Assembly (NCBI GenBank): GCA_003693705.1
Contig: RBZT01000348.1
Span: 1 to 64,000 of the forward strand
Source: Polymyxa betae
Lineage: Eukaryota > Endomyxa > Phytomyxea > Plasmodiophorida > Plasmodiophoridae
DNA: 64,000 bases
Reading direction: 5' to 3'
Part shown: in pieces, positions 47,976-58,338 of the stretch
How the letters are laid out: each line of letters begins with the position of its first letter
Numbering within the stretch: the stretch's first letter is position 1
Position numbers and translations under genes: made by a program
Notes under the pieces: model-generated
What the model was told of the DNA's origin: nothing
Databases searched by the model: none
The model's input: the letters and a program-made list of their open reading frames with translations, nothing else

Positions 47976-49440
47976 ATGTTAACAACACAGGCAAAGAATC
48001 CCAATAATGATTTCGAGGTGGATCAGGTTCAACCTGATTCCATCTCATCGGTGGCCTTCTCACCAACCAGTGATAATTTCTTCGTGGCCACCAGCTGGAA
48101 TAATGAAGTAAATTGGGTGCAGGAGACCCCGTCCCTGATCTCTAATGTAATTGGCAGATTCGCTTCTGGCAGGTGATGCCGAATGGACAATCTATTGGTA
48201 AAGCAATGCAATCAAGTCAAGAGCCATTAATGTGTTCAACATGGGGATCTGATAATTCTACTGTATTCTTTGCTGGTGTTGATAAGACCGTTAAGATGTG
48301 GTCACCACAATCCAATCAGGTTCAGCAGATTGGTCAACATGATCATGCCGTTAAAGAGATGGAATGTATTGACCTATATTTGTATCAGCAGCTGCCTATT
48401 CCTGATTGTGTGTTTCAGGGTTGAAAGATGTCAATCTATTATGTACTGGTTCATGGGATAAATCCTTAAGATATTGGGATCCCAGATCTCCTAATCAATC
48501 AAAAGCAACTGTATCACATAATTGGTTTTATATTGTAATTGTTTTAATATCTATTACAGGTAGCATTACCTGAACGATGTTATACAATGTCATGTGTATA
48601 TCCATTATTAGTTGTTGGATGTGCACAGAAACAATGTATTGTATATGATCTTAGGAATCCCAGTACACCATGTAAAAATATTGAATCTGCATTAAGAGAA
48701 CAAACGCGAACTGTCTCGTGTTTCCCAGATCGAACAGGTTCCTTCATACAAATACGCCTTGAATCTATTGACATTTGTTGTAGGATTTGCTGTTGGATCT
48801 ATTGAGGGGAGAGTATCAATTCAACATTTTGAAGATAAAGTAACACAACTCGCTGCTCTTGTTGCCTTCATTATGTTGACTTCTTTTTATACAGGATTTA
48901 TCCAAGAATTTTGCATTCCGATGTCATCGTACTGATACCGATATATATCCAGTACGACCCGCATACAGATATGACTCGTCTTCTAACAGTCGTTGGTCAG
49001 GTCAATACGATCAGGTTTCATCCCGTATTCGGGACATTCTCAACAGCTGGAGGCGACGGAATTGTCAATTTCTGGGTGAGGACTTTCCTTGAATTGTTTT
49101 CTATGAATGTTTTGTCCAGATCTCATGTTCAATTTTCGACACAATATAATCTGACAATTTCCATGTAGGATAAAGAAGCTAAGCAGCGATTGAAGCTGTT
49201 CTCAACTGTCAATCAGCCAATTTCTGCTTCTGCATTCAATCATGATGGTACCATATTTGCCTATGCTGCATCGTAAGTGCTCTTTACATTAGTATTTGAA
49301 ATAGAGATTTTCATACTCGGTTCAGATATGATTGGTCGAAAGGATCGCAATTCTATAACAAGAATGAGACGAGCCGGATATTCCTTCATGCTGTTAGCGA
49401 GATGGATATTAAACCACGAGGGAAGAAATCAACTCGGTAA
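47976..49440 (+). CDS. RAE1: mRNA export factor Rae1/Gle2 (WD40)
   Basis: A seven-blade WD40 protein in about seven exons from an ATG at 47976 to a stop at 49438-49440. Visible blades: PDSISSVAFSPTSDNFFVAT with SWNNE spliced to IRFWQVMPNGQ, VDKTVKMWSPQSNQ with HDHAVKEME, LLCTGSWDKSLRYWDPRSP, LLVVGCAQKQCIVYDLRNP, FAVGSIEGRVSIQHFE, VNTIRFHPVFGTFSTAGGDG and ISASAFNHDGTIFAYAASYDW. The GSIEGRVSIQ-type blade and the final FAYA-SYDWSKG are diagnostic of Rae1/Gle2, which binds Nup98 at the nuclear pore and works in mRNA export and mitosis. The first intron splits NE from IRFW. A donor near 48780 joins a short exon. Confidence 0.88.
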
Positions 49441-49487
49441 TCGGTCTCATTAAATGTTTAACCCGTCACACATTGTTTAATATCGTT

Positions 49488-50276
49488 ATGTCATCAACCG
49501 AATCGTTCAGCGTATCAGAATTTCACGATTCCGATCTATATTTTCGTGTCAACGAACCCGTCTTAGTACGTGAAGCTAATGGTTTCTGGTCTTCAGCTAT
49601 TATCTTGAGATTACATGATTACACCCGAGGCCTGAATCGCTTACCTTTCATGAGGCAAGCGTTGGTATCGCTGTCGAAATCTGCGAATAAGCCTCGCTGG
49701 ATTCCGTGCTCATCGTCCAGAATCCGATTAGCGCGTCAGCCCAGGATTGAACCAATATTAACAGCAATACCACCCGACCATATCCTGGATCATGTTTTAC
49801 AGCTGTTAGATAATGCTGCTGAATATCGATCCAGATGGCGTTGGTGTCAGGCTGATCTGGCAGAATGTAGAGCATTTCGTGAAATTTTGGATTATTTAAA
49901 TTGTTTAAAGCCATATCCGGGACGAGATTCGATGCCGGATGATTGGCCCGACGTCTGCAAATCTTTGCTGAAAATCTGGTTCATTTCATTATTGCCAATG
50001 CTGCAATATCAATATCAGCTATCATTGCAGCTGTTCCATAACTTCCAGTTGTGTTCAGAAGTTGACGAATCTGCCATATTGTTACGGAAAGCGGATCTGG
50101 TTGAGGCGGCGTCAATGATCACACTCCGGTCGAGTCAGATTCAGAGTCTATCACAGATCGTTGATGACCAATCCGCTTGTTTAAATCTCGTAGAAGAGGC
50201 TGAATTGCATAGTCCGCTTGGTATAACATTTCGAGATTTGATAAAACAGTGGCAATGTCGAAGCAGCAAAAAATAA
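49488..50276 (+). CDS. Hypothetical protein, possible Tudor/agenet-like N-terminus
   Basis: A single-exon, 262-residue frame from an ATG at 49488, 47 bp after the RAE1 stop on the same strand. The N-terminus (YFRVNEPVLVREANGFWSSA) has the pattern of a small barrel domain such as Tudor or agenet, but this is weak. The rest is helical, Leu/Gln-rich, with RWRWCQADLAECRAFREIL and a late coiled stretch (LRSSQIQSLSQIVDDQSACL). There is no signal peptide. No family was recognised. It may be co-regulated with RAE1 by proximity. Confidence 0.5.
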   Translation: MSSTESFSVSEFHDSDLYFRVNEPVLVREANGFWSSAIILRLHDYTRGLNRLPFMRQALVSLSKSANKPRWIPCSSSRIRLARQPRIEPILTAIPPDHILDHVLQLLDNAAEYRSRWRWCQADLAECRAFREILDYLNCLKPYPGRDSMPDDWPDVCKSLLKIWFISLLPMLQYQYQLSLQLFHNFQLCSEVDESAILLRKADLVEAASMITLRSSQIQSLSQIVDDQSACLNLVEEAELHSPLGITFRDLIKQWQCRSSKK

Positions 50277-50367
50277 AACATTCAGATTGGTGACCAATCA
50301 GCGGTCAATGCACATCAAGGTTGGCAAACGGTCAGAATTCGGAAATTAAAATTTATACTGATATATC

Positions 50368-50823
50368 ATGAATAGATTACAAGCAATAATCTCGATCTGG
50401 ATCGCAATTCTCATTGCTCTTGTGGCATCGACAGTTGCCTATCTCGTAAGCAGAGAGGATGCACAACGGACCCTTATTAGAATAGAGAAATCGTTGGACG
50501 CCTTTGTAGCTCAAGCTGAAGATCGTAACCACAAACAATTCGCAGGATCCGCTGTTCAACTAACAGAGTACATGTGGACATATGCAAGCTGGGTTCACAT
50601 CAACAATCAAATCATTGAGCACGACGCCGAGATCAAATCTATGTTCTCTACCAAGCACGACATCATAATGAAAGTATTGGAGAGAAAAGGCTGGACAAAT
50701 CACGATCTGAACCGTCTCTATACTCGTCAGTTGTATTGCGTTCAGTATCCATTAATCGACTACATAGACAATTGGATCAAAGCAGCATATCAGCTGTATT
50801 CTGCAGCTGAACATCTGCAATAA
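50368..50823 (+). CDS. N-terminally anchored small membrane protein
   Basis: A single-exon, 151-residue protein. Residues 8-29 (ISIWIAILIALVASTVAYLV) are a signal-anchor helix, followed by a helical, charged domain (DAQRTLIRIEKSLDAFVAQ, QLTEYMWTYASWVHINNQ, LIDYIDNWIKAAYQLYSA). No CxxC, heme or catalytic motif was seen. It is convergent with the EMC10-like gene (17 bp between stop codons). The family was not recognised. Confidence 0.55.
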   Translation: MNRLQAIISIWIAILIALVASTVAYLVSREDAQRTLIRIEKSLDAFVAQAEDRNHKQFAGSAVQLTEYMWTYASWVHINNQIIEHDAEIKSMFSTKHDIIMKVLERKGWTNHDLNRLYTRQLYCVQYPLIDYIDNWIKAAYQLYSAAEHLQ

Positions 50824-50840
50824 ATCGATTGGCATCAGCA

Positions 50841-51622
50841 TTATGCAACAAATGTCAGTATCAGCATGAGCCCAACCGGCAGGAATATATACCTGTAAGG
50901 AAAGCAATTCAGAATAACAGAACTCCATTATACAGCAATACGATAAACGAACCAGTATTTTCGGAAGATAGACGGGTCTTCCTGTTTGGATTCGGGCGCT
51001 TTATAAAGCAATTCCACATTCTTAGGTAATGGACCTTCTTCGAAAGGGAAAATATCCAATTCGGTGGAAATCTGTATCGGGGTCGTACTGGACACCGAAC
51101 ATTGCGTTCCAGGTGCAACCGTTGCATTCACCCTATAATCGGCGAAAATGATATTACCTTTGGAGTCACCCAAAAGTGTAATCTTTTCTTTAAATCCAGA
51201 TGCAATGAGCGAGCACTAAAAGCGAATTATTGTCAGAAAAGATAAAACTTTGAGGCGATTCAATACAGCATCTATAGAAGCAACGGATTCGAAGGCAGGA
51301 TTTGAATCAGTAGAGAGCTTTATGACAAAACGATCTCTTCCAGCAACTAAGTTATGAAGAGCAGACGGATCGACAATGAAACTATTGTCATTTAAAGGAG
51401 AAATTCGAAACGGTTGCTTGAAACTGGATCGGGAGTTATTAGGAATGACATTGACTCTGGAAATTATCAGGAACCAATGGCTCAGGAGAAGCTTAGATAC
51501 CTGAAGGTGGATACCGGCTGGGATCGTCCAGGTATTGATCGATGCAGTAAAACAGTATTTGTGGCAGCTACAGAGATTATAGCTATGACAATGACGTGTA
51601 CGACTAGAAGAACAGCAGCCAT
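50841..51622 (-). CDS. EMC10: ER membrane protein complex subunit 10 (EMC10) homologue
   Basis: A multi-exon gene. The ATG at 51622 opens a signal peptide (MAAVLLVVHVIVIAIISVAA). Lumenal exons contain ALHNLVAGRDRFVIKL, a C-S-L-I-A-S segment, then GDSKGNIIFADYRVNATVAP. The last lumenal exon ends PLPKNVELLYKAPESK..IFRKYW, and splicing from a GTTCGT donor (intron 50952-50893, 60 bp) adds YIFLPVGLMLILTFVA and stop. The signal peptide, beta-rich lumenal domain with CSL motif, and FxKYW followed at once by the C-terminal TM helix match EMC10. EMC inserts tail-anchored and multipass proteins into the ER. The first intron removes about 80 bp near 51400-51480; it is less certain. Confidence 0.7.
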
Positions 51623-51748
51623 AACCAGCCTATTTACATTCAGATATCGATAAGGACAAAACCGCGCTGACAACCTCACAAATACACCGAAAACATGTTA
51701 TTAAGAAATTCTGTATTATCGAACACAAAAGCCGTTATATGACACAAT

Positions 51749-54700
51749 TTAATTAATGTCGACGTTGGTGATGTAGGAGATATCGTCGGTGTCATGTCGG
51801 TAAAGATCTTGTTTTAAACGAGTCTGGTCGAGGAAGTGGCCAATAAACCCAATCGATCGACCCAGAACGAATAAGCCGTTCAGAACACCCATCTGGACGT
51901 ATTCGTCTGCCTCCGCTTTGGTGAACAGACCACAAGAGCGAAGAAGATCCACGAAACAGACACCAATGCATCCATCAACGTTCAATATCAGATTGCTCTT
52001 CTTTTTGGTTGTGATGCGTTCAACTTGCAGAGCATATTCAAGTAGAGCATTGGACTGGAAGTGCTTCTCGGCAAATTCTCTGACCAGAACGACACGTTGG
52101 TCAGGGTTCTCCAAAGATTTAATTTTGTGCCCGATGCCTAAAATGAGCTGCTTCTTCTTGCGCATATCTTGGACGAATTCCTCTGGGGTCAAGCCTTTAT
52201 CGAAGGCTTCGGAGAAAGAGGCAGCGGCTCCATCCAAAGCACCACCGAAACGAGGACCAATGGTAAGCAGACCAGAACACAGAGATGAGATCAGGTCCTG
52301 AGTTAGATACATCAGTCAAACAATAGTCAGGAGATCCGGCGGTTAATTATACCTTTCCAGCACGAGCAGTGACAATGGTGTTATGAGCTCCTGAGACAGC
52401 AGGACCGTGATCAGCAGTAACCATCAAGACCATATCAATGAATCGGCAAGCGTAATCGGGCAACCGGCGGCGGAACCACAGCAGTCCAAGAACACCACCG
52501 ACGCCCATGTTTTCACTGAAGACATTCGTGATCTTCATTCCGGCATAGGTCAATTCCTCTCCACGCTCATCAGTAATTGATGAGACGAATGCAGCTGGAC
52601 GACGAATGAGACCAAGCTTGCGGGCCCAGTCGTAATCAACTGGAACTGCAGGAGGTTCAACCTCGGGTTTGGGGACGAGGGTTCCTAGGGACAGGTTCAA
52701 ACACATTTCTAGACGAACAGGCACAAAGCTACCTGCACGGACGAGGTTCACGTAAGTGTCATGAATGACAGAAGCGAATTCCTCAAAGTTTTGGGGAACA
52801 ATGGCTCCAGCAGATCGAAGGGCTTCATTCTTAGCCACTGCAGTCTCCAATTTGCCTTGAGCGCAAGCCCCAGCGTGGCCGAATTGGACCTCATATCCGA
52901 ACATATCGGCACAAGTTCCAGTACACCACGCCACTAAAGGCCTAAAAGATTTCAACCTCGAACGAAGCTGGTAATAAGAGCGAAATCTTACTTGGTGATA
53001 CGTCCACGAGCCAATGCTTCGCAAAGTTCGTGTTCTAAAGTTCCACCAACCTCGCCAAGAACAACGATCATCTTGACTTCCGGATTGGCTTCATAACGAA
53101 GAATGTGGTCTAAGAAGGTGGTCGCAGGATAACGGTCACCACCGATAGCGATGCCTTCATAAACACCATCTGTAGTTCGGCTAATGACATTGTTCAGTTC
53201 GTTCGACAAACCACCCGATCTGCAAAAGGGTTAATGTATGTATTCTATTGTGGGAAGTCAGAAGCATACCGGGAGACATAGGCAACACTTCCGGGTCGAT
53301 ACAATTTCGAAGCGATGATGTTATCAAGCATACCACCAGTGTTGCCAATGCGGAAGCATCCCTATGCAAGATCAGACATAAAACAGATAAAATAGCTAAA
53401 TTCTCACAGGTTTGATACCACCGACGGTAGCAGGCCCAATAATAGTGACGCCTTTGGCCTTGGCACTGGCAATAAGTTGCCGGGTGCGTTTTTCGGGGAC
53501 ACCTGAATGAACATTATTAGGAAAAAGTCTGAAAACAGCTTATGGCGTTGTCACCTTCAGCAATGATGGCGATAACCTTAAGCTGAGAATATTCAAGCAT
53601 TTCAACAGTTGAGTCAAAGACTGATCGTGACGAAGCGAAGTTAACGCACACATCAACTTTCGGGAACAGGCGGAGAGCTTCAGAGAGATTCTGATACACT
53701 GGAATCATAATCTAGGGTAGATTGATATGAGGTTTGCTTCATTGGACAGATACAAAATGACCTCTTTAGATCCCCAGTAAAACTTGCGGTAGTGATTGGA
53801 CGAGAAAGTGTACACAATGGCAGATACGGATGGAGTTTTACGTCCACAGATGTAATCAAAATCCAACATGTTTTGAACGGCTTTAGTCTACCAAAGAAGT
53901 AAATGAGAAGCGCTGCATATACAAACGAAATCACCTGCATTCCATTGACGATGGCGGTAGTTTCACGCGTGAAAAGAGATGCAGCTCTTTCAGCATCGGA
54001 AATAGGGACCTAATGAATCACAATCAGTAATTATAATCAAAGAGTTTGTCCAGCACCAAACCGTGTCTAAATAGGTGACTTCTCGTTTCGCCTGTTTGCC
54101 GTTTTCCTGGCTGCCGAAATCAAGAGAGGCGACCGGTTTATTGAAGGCCATGGCGACAATGGAGGTCAAATGAGTCTCGGGACCAAAAACTTCGATCTTT
54201 AAATCGAGCGAAACACCAAGCTCCTGAAAGAAGGATAAACAGTCTGTTTAGAGGAGAAACCAGATGTAGTATTACTCGGACACGCTTCAACCCTTCTTGG
54301 TAATTTGGTCCAGCACGGCGAACCCAGATGGATACATTTTGAGCTTTTAGAATGGAAGCAAATTCAGTGATGGCACGGCTGATTCCTTTGAAAGTTTCCT
54401 ATAGCAAGATATTAGACAAGAGAATGATTAGCGAGGCAACTATTTCATACCGCAACGTTGGTAAAGTTAGCAATACCTCCACCAATGATGAGAATTTTTC
54501 CGTCCGGGTGAGAGCTTTTGGTCATCAACCGGAGGATCGTTCTGGCATACTCAAATGTGAGGGATTCAGTCGGAGCTCCTGAATATTCTCCATAATTGGC
54601 AAGTTCCTAATCCAAATAACATCAGTAAACTGAAAAACGCAAACCCAGTATTTGTTCTTACATGGCCCATGCCGAAGTCAGAAATTGTATCGGCATAGAT

Positions 54701-55779
54701 GACAGAGGCACCACCTCCAGCAACCATCGTCCAGATACGTCCTTTCTCTGAATTATTGTTATCATTCAGGTAGCAAACAGCTCACAACTGGCAAATACCG
54801 TTGAGAATTGTAAGTTTGAGACTTGCACCAGTTTTCTCATCCAGCGAGTTAATGTATTCTTCGTCAGGAGTCGTGATTCGACCGAACGGAGCAGGGAAGG
54901 TAATATCTCCCCAAAGTTTATGACATTCATGACGAGCAGCTTCATCGAGCTTCGCAGCGAGATCAAGAGCAATGACCTAAATAGCAATTGTTAATGCGTT
55001 TTGAATCACACAAAGGCAATGCAGGCTTACATTGCCTGGGTTGTCAGTGACAACAAGAGGGTTGATTTCCAGATAGGCGAATTGGTATGTAGTGAAAAAC
55101 TGATAAAGGCCTTCGATATAGTCGCAGAGATACGCTTGTCGGTGAACGGGGACATCTAAACAATAATTAAATACTAAAAAAAAATAAAAATCAAGCATAC
55201 TGATCATCAAAGTTTTCTGCAGATCCTCTTCGGTAGGAATGGTTCCAACAGGGACAGGGAATCGCAACGCTTTGGAATCAACATCACCAACGTCAACACC
55301 TCCCTGATGGTGGAACAGAATAGTATCCACAGAGAGCTCCGATGTAATGCAGACGTAATATTCATCGTCCTAGGACAGTTAAAATCAATTGATATTATTA
55401 ATACGCATACAAATGAAATTACCTGTCCATGCGGAACAAAAGGTTCGACCAAGAAGTGAGTGAGAACACCAGTTACGCCTTCAACTTGTACAGGCTCTCC
55501 ACGACGCTCATTGATCCAGTTTTTAACTCCCTCCCAATCGACGTTCAGCGCAATCAGATTAGCTTTACCACGACGCTTGATTAGCATATCGGGTTTGACA
55601 ACGAGGCGACGTGTCAGCAGCCAAGGATGAACTTCCGGCATCTTCAAAACATCAGTATCAGGAGCAACTTGAGCTGCCAAGACAGATTGAGGGAATTCAG
55701 GCTCTTTGTCGGTGTTCATGTCCATCCATGATGCCAGCAAGCGCTTGCCGTCGTACTCACGAATCGCCTTTTGTGACAT
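51749..55779 (-). CDS. ACLY: ATP-citrate lyase, single-chain type
   Basis: A roughly 4-kb gene with about 15 short introns. The N-terminal citryl-CoA synthetase part begins [19 protein letters not shown] at 55779 with [33 protein letters not shown] and [11 protein letters not shown]. The middle contains [19 protein letters not shown], [14 protein letters not shown] and FGHAG (citrate/phospho-His loop) segments. The C-terminal citrate synthase-like lyase part has [39 protein letters not shown] and [13 protein letters not shown], ending at 51749. Both halves sit in one polypeptide, as in animals and some fungi, not split in two genes as in ascomycetes. It supplies cytosolic acetyl-CoA. Intron positions are approximate. 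Confidence 0.93.
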
Positions 55780-56158
55780 GCTTCACGTGTCTAAATATGA
55801 AATAAGAGAAGCGGCTGGGCGATACAGCGACGATGATTTCACCGCGCGACGATGATGGCTGAGAAGTTTGATGGATGATTTATAGGGAGAGACTATCTCT
55901 AGTGACCATGTCAATATACGCAGTTGACGTCATCAAGGCAAAACAAGGTATCATAAGATGACCTATTAAGAGCGTGCTGTTGTAGCAGTGACTGAGACTA
56001 GGGTTTCTGCTCTTTCGCTCCCCTTTCGATATGTAGTCAAGCAATGTTCGTTGCCTGATCTTAGAACTTCGGTTGCCTGCTCCAGGCCACAAGCTAGGAT
56101 TCCTGTCAAACCTGTCCCGGATCTGTTCGGGATTGTCGCGTGTCGTCATTCGCGTTTT
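55780..56158. other. Divergent intergenic region
   Basis: About 380 bp between the ACLY start (minus) and the thioredoxin-like gene (plus). The plus frame is open back to about 55990 but has no ATG, so a spliced leader exon is possible. Nothing else seen. Confidence 0.4.
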
Positions 56159-56476
56159 ATGGAGAGGTCGATTCAAGCAGTTTCCTCGCTGGATCACTAC
56201 CTACGTGTCAAAGAAGCTCGATATCAACCCTGTGCTATATTGTTTTATGTCGATTGGTCGTCTGCCTGCCTTAAACTTCTTCCATTTTTCAAGAGTCTGG
56301 GGGCGATCTCGCAACGAGTCGAGTTTTTCACTGTCGATGTGGACAAACTTCCAAATCTAGATCCAGCTGTGGTTGAAGTCCCTTTTATTCTATTTTGTTT
56401 CGACGGCCAAGTTGTTGGGCGAATTATTGGCAACGATAGAGTCAAGCTTGTTGAGAAGGTGATCCTGCTAAGTTGA
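56159..56476 (+). CDS. Thioredoxin-like protein with altered active site
   Basis: A 105-residue protein from the ATG at 56159 (MERSIQAVSSLDHYLRVKEA). The thioredoxin fold is clear: CAILFYVDWSSACLKLLPFF (strand, then active-site turn), VEFFTVDVDKLPNLDPAVVE, VPFILFCFDGQVVGRIIG (with the cis-Pro) and a last helix. The usual W-C-G-P-C is replaced by W-S-S-A-C, so only the second cysteine remains. It therefore cannot do normal dithiol exchange; a structural, monothiol or Fe-S-related role is possible. Short picot- or proteasome-associated thioredoxin modules are alternatives. Confidence 0.7.
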   Translation: MERSIQAVSSLDHYLRVKEARYQPCAILFYVDWSSACLKLLPFFKSLGAISQRVEFFTVDVDKLPNLDPAVVEVPFILFCFDGQVVGRIIGNDRVKLVEKVILLS

Positions 56477-56629
56477 CATAATAAATAATTAAAATGCTCT
56501 ATGGCATTGGTCTTTATTTATTGAAATATTCTGTTCTGGCCTGCAGACAACTTGACCCAATATCATCGCTTTTGTGCTTTATAGTAAGGACGACTCTTTG
56601 ATGTTTGCCACCGGCTTACGGCACAAGCT

Positions 56630-57010
56630 TCATCTAACTCTTTTGATGGCCTCGTCGTTGTTGCGTTCCTGAAAATGCTGGGCATTAGGGATGCCGATAT
56701 CAGGCACACTGGCAGCTCGACGTGCTTGGAACCTTGCATCATCTGGGATGATGATCTCAGGCATGCTCGCTGCACGTCGTGGTTGAAATGTTAAATCTCG
56801 TTTGCTTGCGAACATCTGCCCATGAGGACGAGCTCGTAGCATCTTCTTCTCGATTGGCGCTAGAGTCGTTTCTGAATGAGCGCTTGATGAGAAAGGTAAC
56901 TGATGCCCATCTGCCACATTGCAATGTGACGCCGCATGCTTCTTTCGTAAGAAGGGCAGATATCGGGCTAGTCGGTTGGCGATTCTGCTTGGAATCGACT
57001 CATGCGACAT
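56630..57010 (-). CDS. Small basic protein with duplicated RRAAS motif
   Basis: A 126-residue frame from the ATG at 57010 (MSHESIPSRIANRLARYLPF). The C-terminal third holds two copies of a roughly 17-residue unit: FQPRRAASMPEIIIPDDAR and FQARRAASVPDIGIPNAQH. RRAAS is a textbook protein kinase A/AGC kinase site, and the following S/V-P may serve 14-3-3 or proline-directed recognition. The rest is basic and lacks a fold signature. The family was not recognised. A regulatory or signalling substrate protein is plausible. Confidence 0.5.
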   Translation of the reverse strand: MSHESIPSRIANRLARYLPFLRKKHAASHCNVADGHQLPFSSSAHSETTLAPIEKKMLRARPHGQMFASKRDLTFQPRRAASMPEIIIPDDARFQARRAASVPDIGIPNAQHFQERNNDEAIKRVR

Positions 57011-57140
57011 GATGATAGCCCAAACGTAACTATCAAGATGTTCTCTGAACCATATCATAACCTGAACCAGTTCCCATAACCGTTATATGGACGGTTTGTA
57101 GGCACGCGCGCCATTCCAGCTTTATTATCGAAATTTCTTG

Positions 57141-58217
57141 CTAGCGTTTATAATCGAAATTTACGCTGAGAACAATGGGACGATGCGTCTTTTCAGGCTT
57201 TGAGAGATTGATCCCTTTAGTTTTGATCACGTTGGCATCTGTCACAATGGTACTATTCGCATTGGATGCACCGCCTCGTGAGACGGCAACCATTGCAACT
57301 TTCTTCTGTTCAGGCACGAAACCACACTGATCACTCGGTAATTTCCTGTCAGAATTTGCTTTGGGTCTGCCATCAACATCAGATCTGCCATCAACATCAC
57401 TAGTATTGACTTCAGCTTGGGTCTGAATGTCTATTGTAGCCAATGTCAATCTTCGAGCATTTGAAGCACTTGCGTGCTGCCCTTCGGTGACACTTGAAGA
57501 ATTGCTATTGAGATTTGCTAAACTGGTTTGAACTGTCAAAGGTCGCTTGTCTGCGAGAGCGGCTGTTGCTGCTTGCACTTTACAGATCGGTTTGGGGGTT
57601 GAATCAGCCGGTAAATTGCCTGAAAATGATACTCTCTTTTTTAAAGAATATTGTATAGCCATATGATCTCGTTCCTTTATGCTTTGCTTTTGGAAGATAC
57701 TAGGCATGCCTGAGAAACAAGTGATGATGGGAATAGCAGCTAATACTAGATGCGATGTTGGTGCCACGATGATTACAATAGAGAATGCAGAAAGTATAAC
57801 AATAAGATAATACGATACAGCTGTACGTTTACAAGAAGCAGCAACACAAACTAAAAGGAATATCGAGATAACTTGACTCATTTGACGAAATCTATGTTCG
57901 ATAGTCGAGAGCTGGGCGCATCCAATAGACAGGTATAATGCAACTGCAATTACCTTCTTCTTCCTTCCATTGCAATTATCGCTGAAAAGTTCTGCAAATT
58001 GCTTTGGAACGACAATCAAAGCTGGAATGAAGCAATATTTGCTGATCAAGACTACTGGAGAGATATAGCTTTCGATAGCAAATACCAAATAGACAGTAGC
58101 GGCAATCGAGAACGTGATAGGTGAAGTTGGTGCACCAGATGGAACATTAGCTGCAGCTATTAGTGCAAAAGCCAGCGCAGATAATGAGTATACGACAGCT
58201 GAAACAACAGCAATCAT
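57141..58217 (-). CDS. Multipass membrane protein with long Ser/Thr-rich tail
   Basis: From the ATG at 58217 (MIAVVSAVVYSLSALAFAL) this frame gives 358 residues. Five or six hydrophobic segments occupy residues 1-180 (for example SPITFSIAATVYLVFAIESY, CFIPALIVV, VIAVALYLSIGC, SVISIFLLVCVAAS-like, SYYLIVILSAFSIVIIVA). The C-terminal 180 residues are polar and disordered, with a small SDVDGR duplication and many Ser/Thr. No transporter or receptor signature was recognised. The frame remains open a few codons upstream without ATG, and an upstream exon cannot be excluded. Confidence 0.55.
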   Translation of the reverse strand: MIAVVSAVVYSLSALAFALIAAANVPSGAPTSPITFSIAATVYLVFAIESYISPVVLISKYCFIPALIVVPKQFAELFSDNCNGRKKKVIAVALYLSIGCAQLSTIEHRFRQMSQVISIFLLVCVAASCKRTAVSYYLIVILSAFSIVIIVAPTSHLVLAAIPIITCFSGMPSIFQKQSIKERDHMAIQYSLKKRVSFSGNLPADSTPKPICKVQAATAALADKRPLTVQTSLANLNSNSSSVTEGQHASASNARRLTLATIDIQTQAEVNTSDVDGRSDVDGRPKANSDRKLPSDQCGFVPEQKKVAMVAVSRGGASNANSTIVTDANVIKTKGINLSKPEKTHRPIVLSVNFDYKR

Positions 58218-58338
58218 TGGGAATCGGTCCACAGACCTAAAAATCTGTGAAATTGTTGCAGATCAGCTACCTGGTACCTGGATTCCGCTCCACGCAGTAA
58301 CTGTAAAATTAACGAGCGCAGCTTGTTAAGCAGCAACT

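Noticed and set aside
54352..54582. Plus-strand ORF inside ATP-citrate lyase
   Set aside because: It is antisense to conserved ACLY exons and has no start context or domain.
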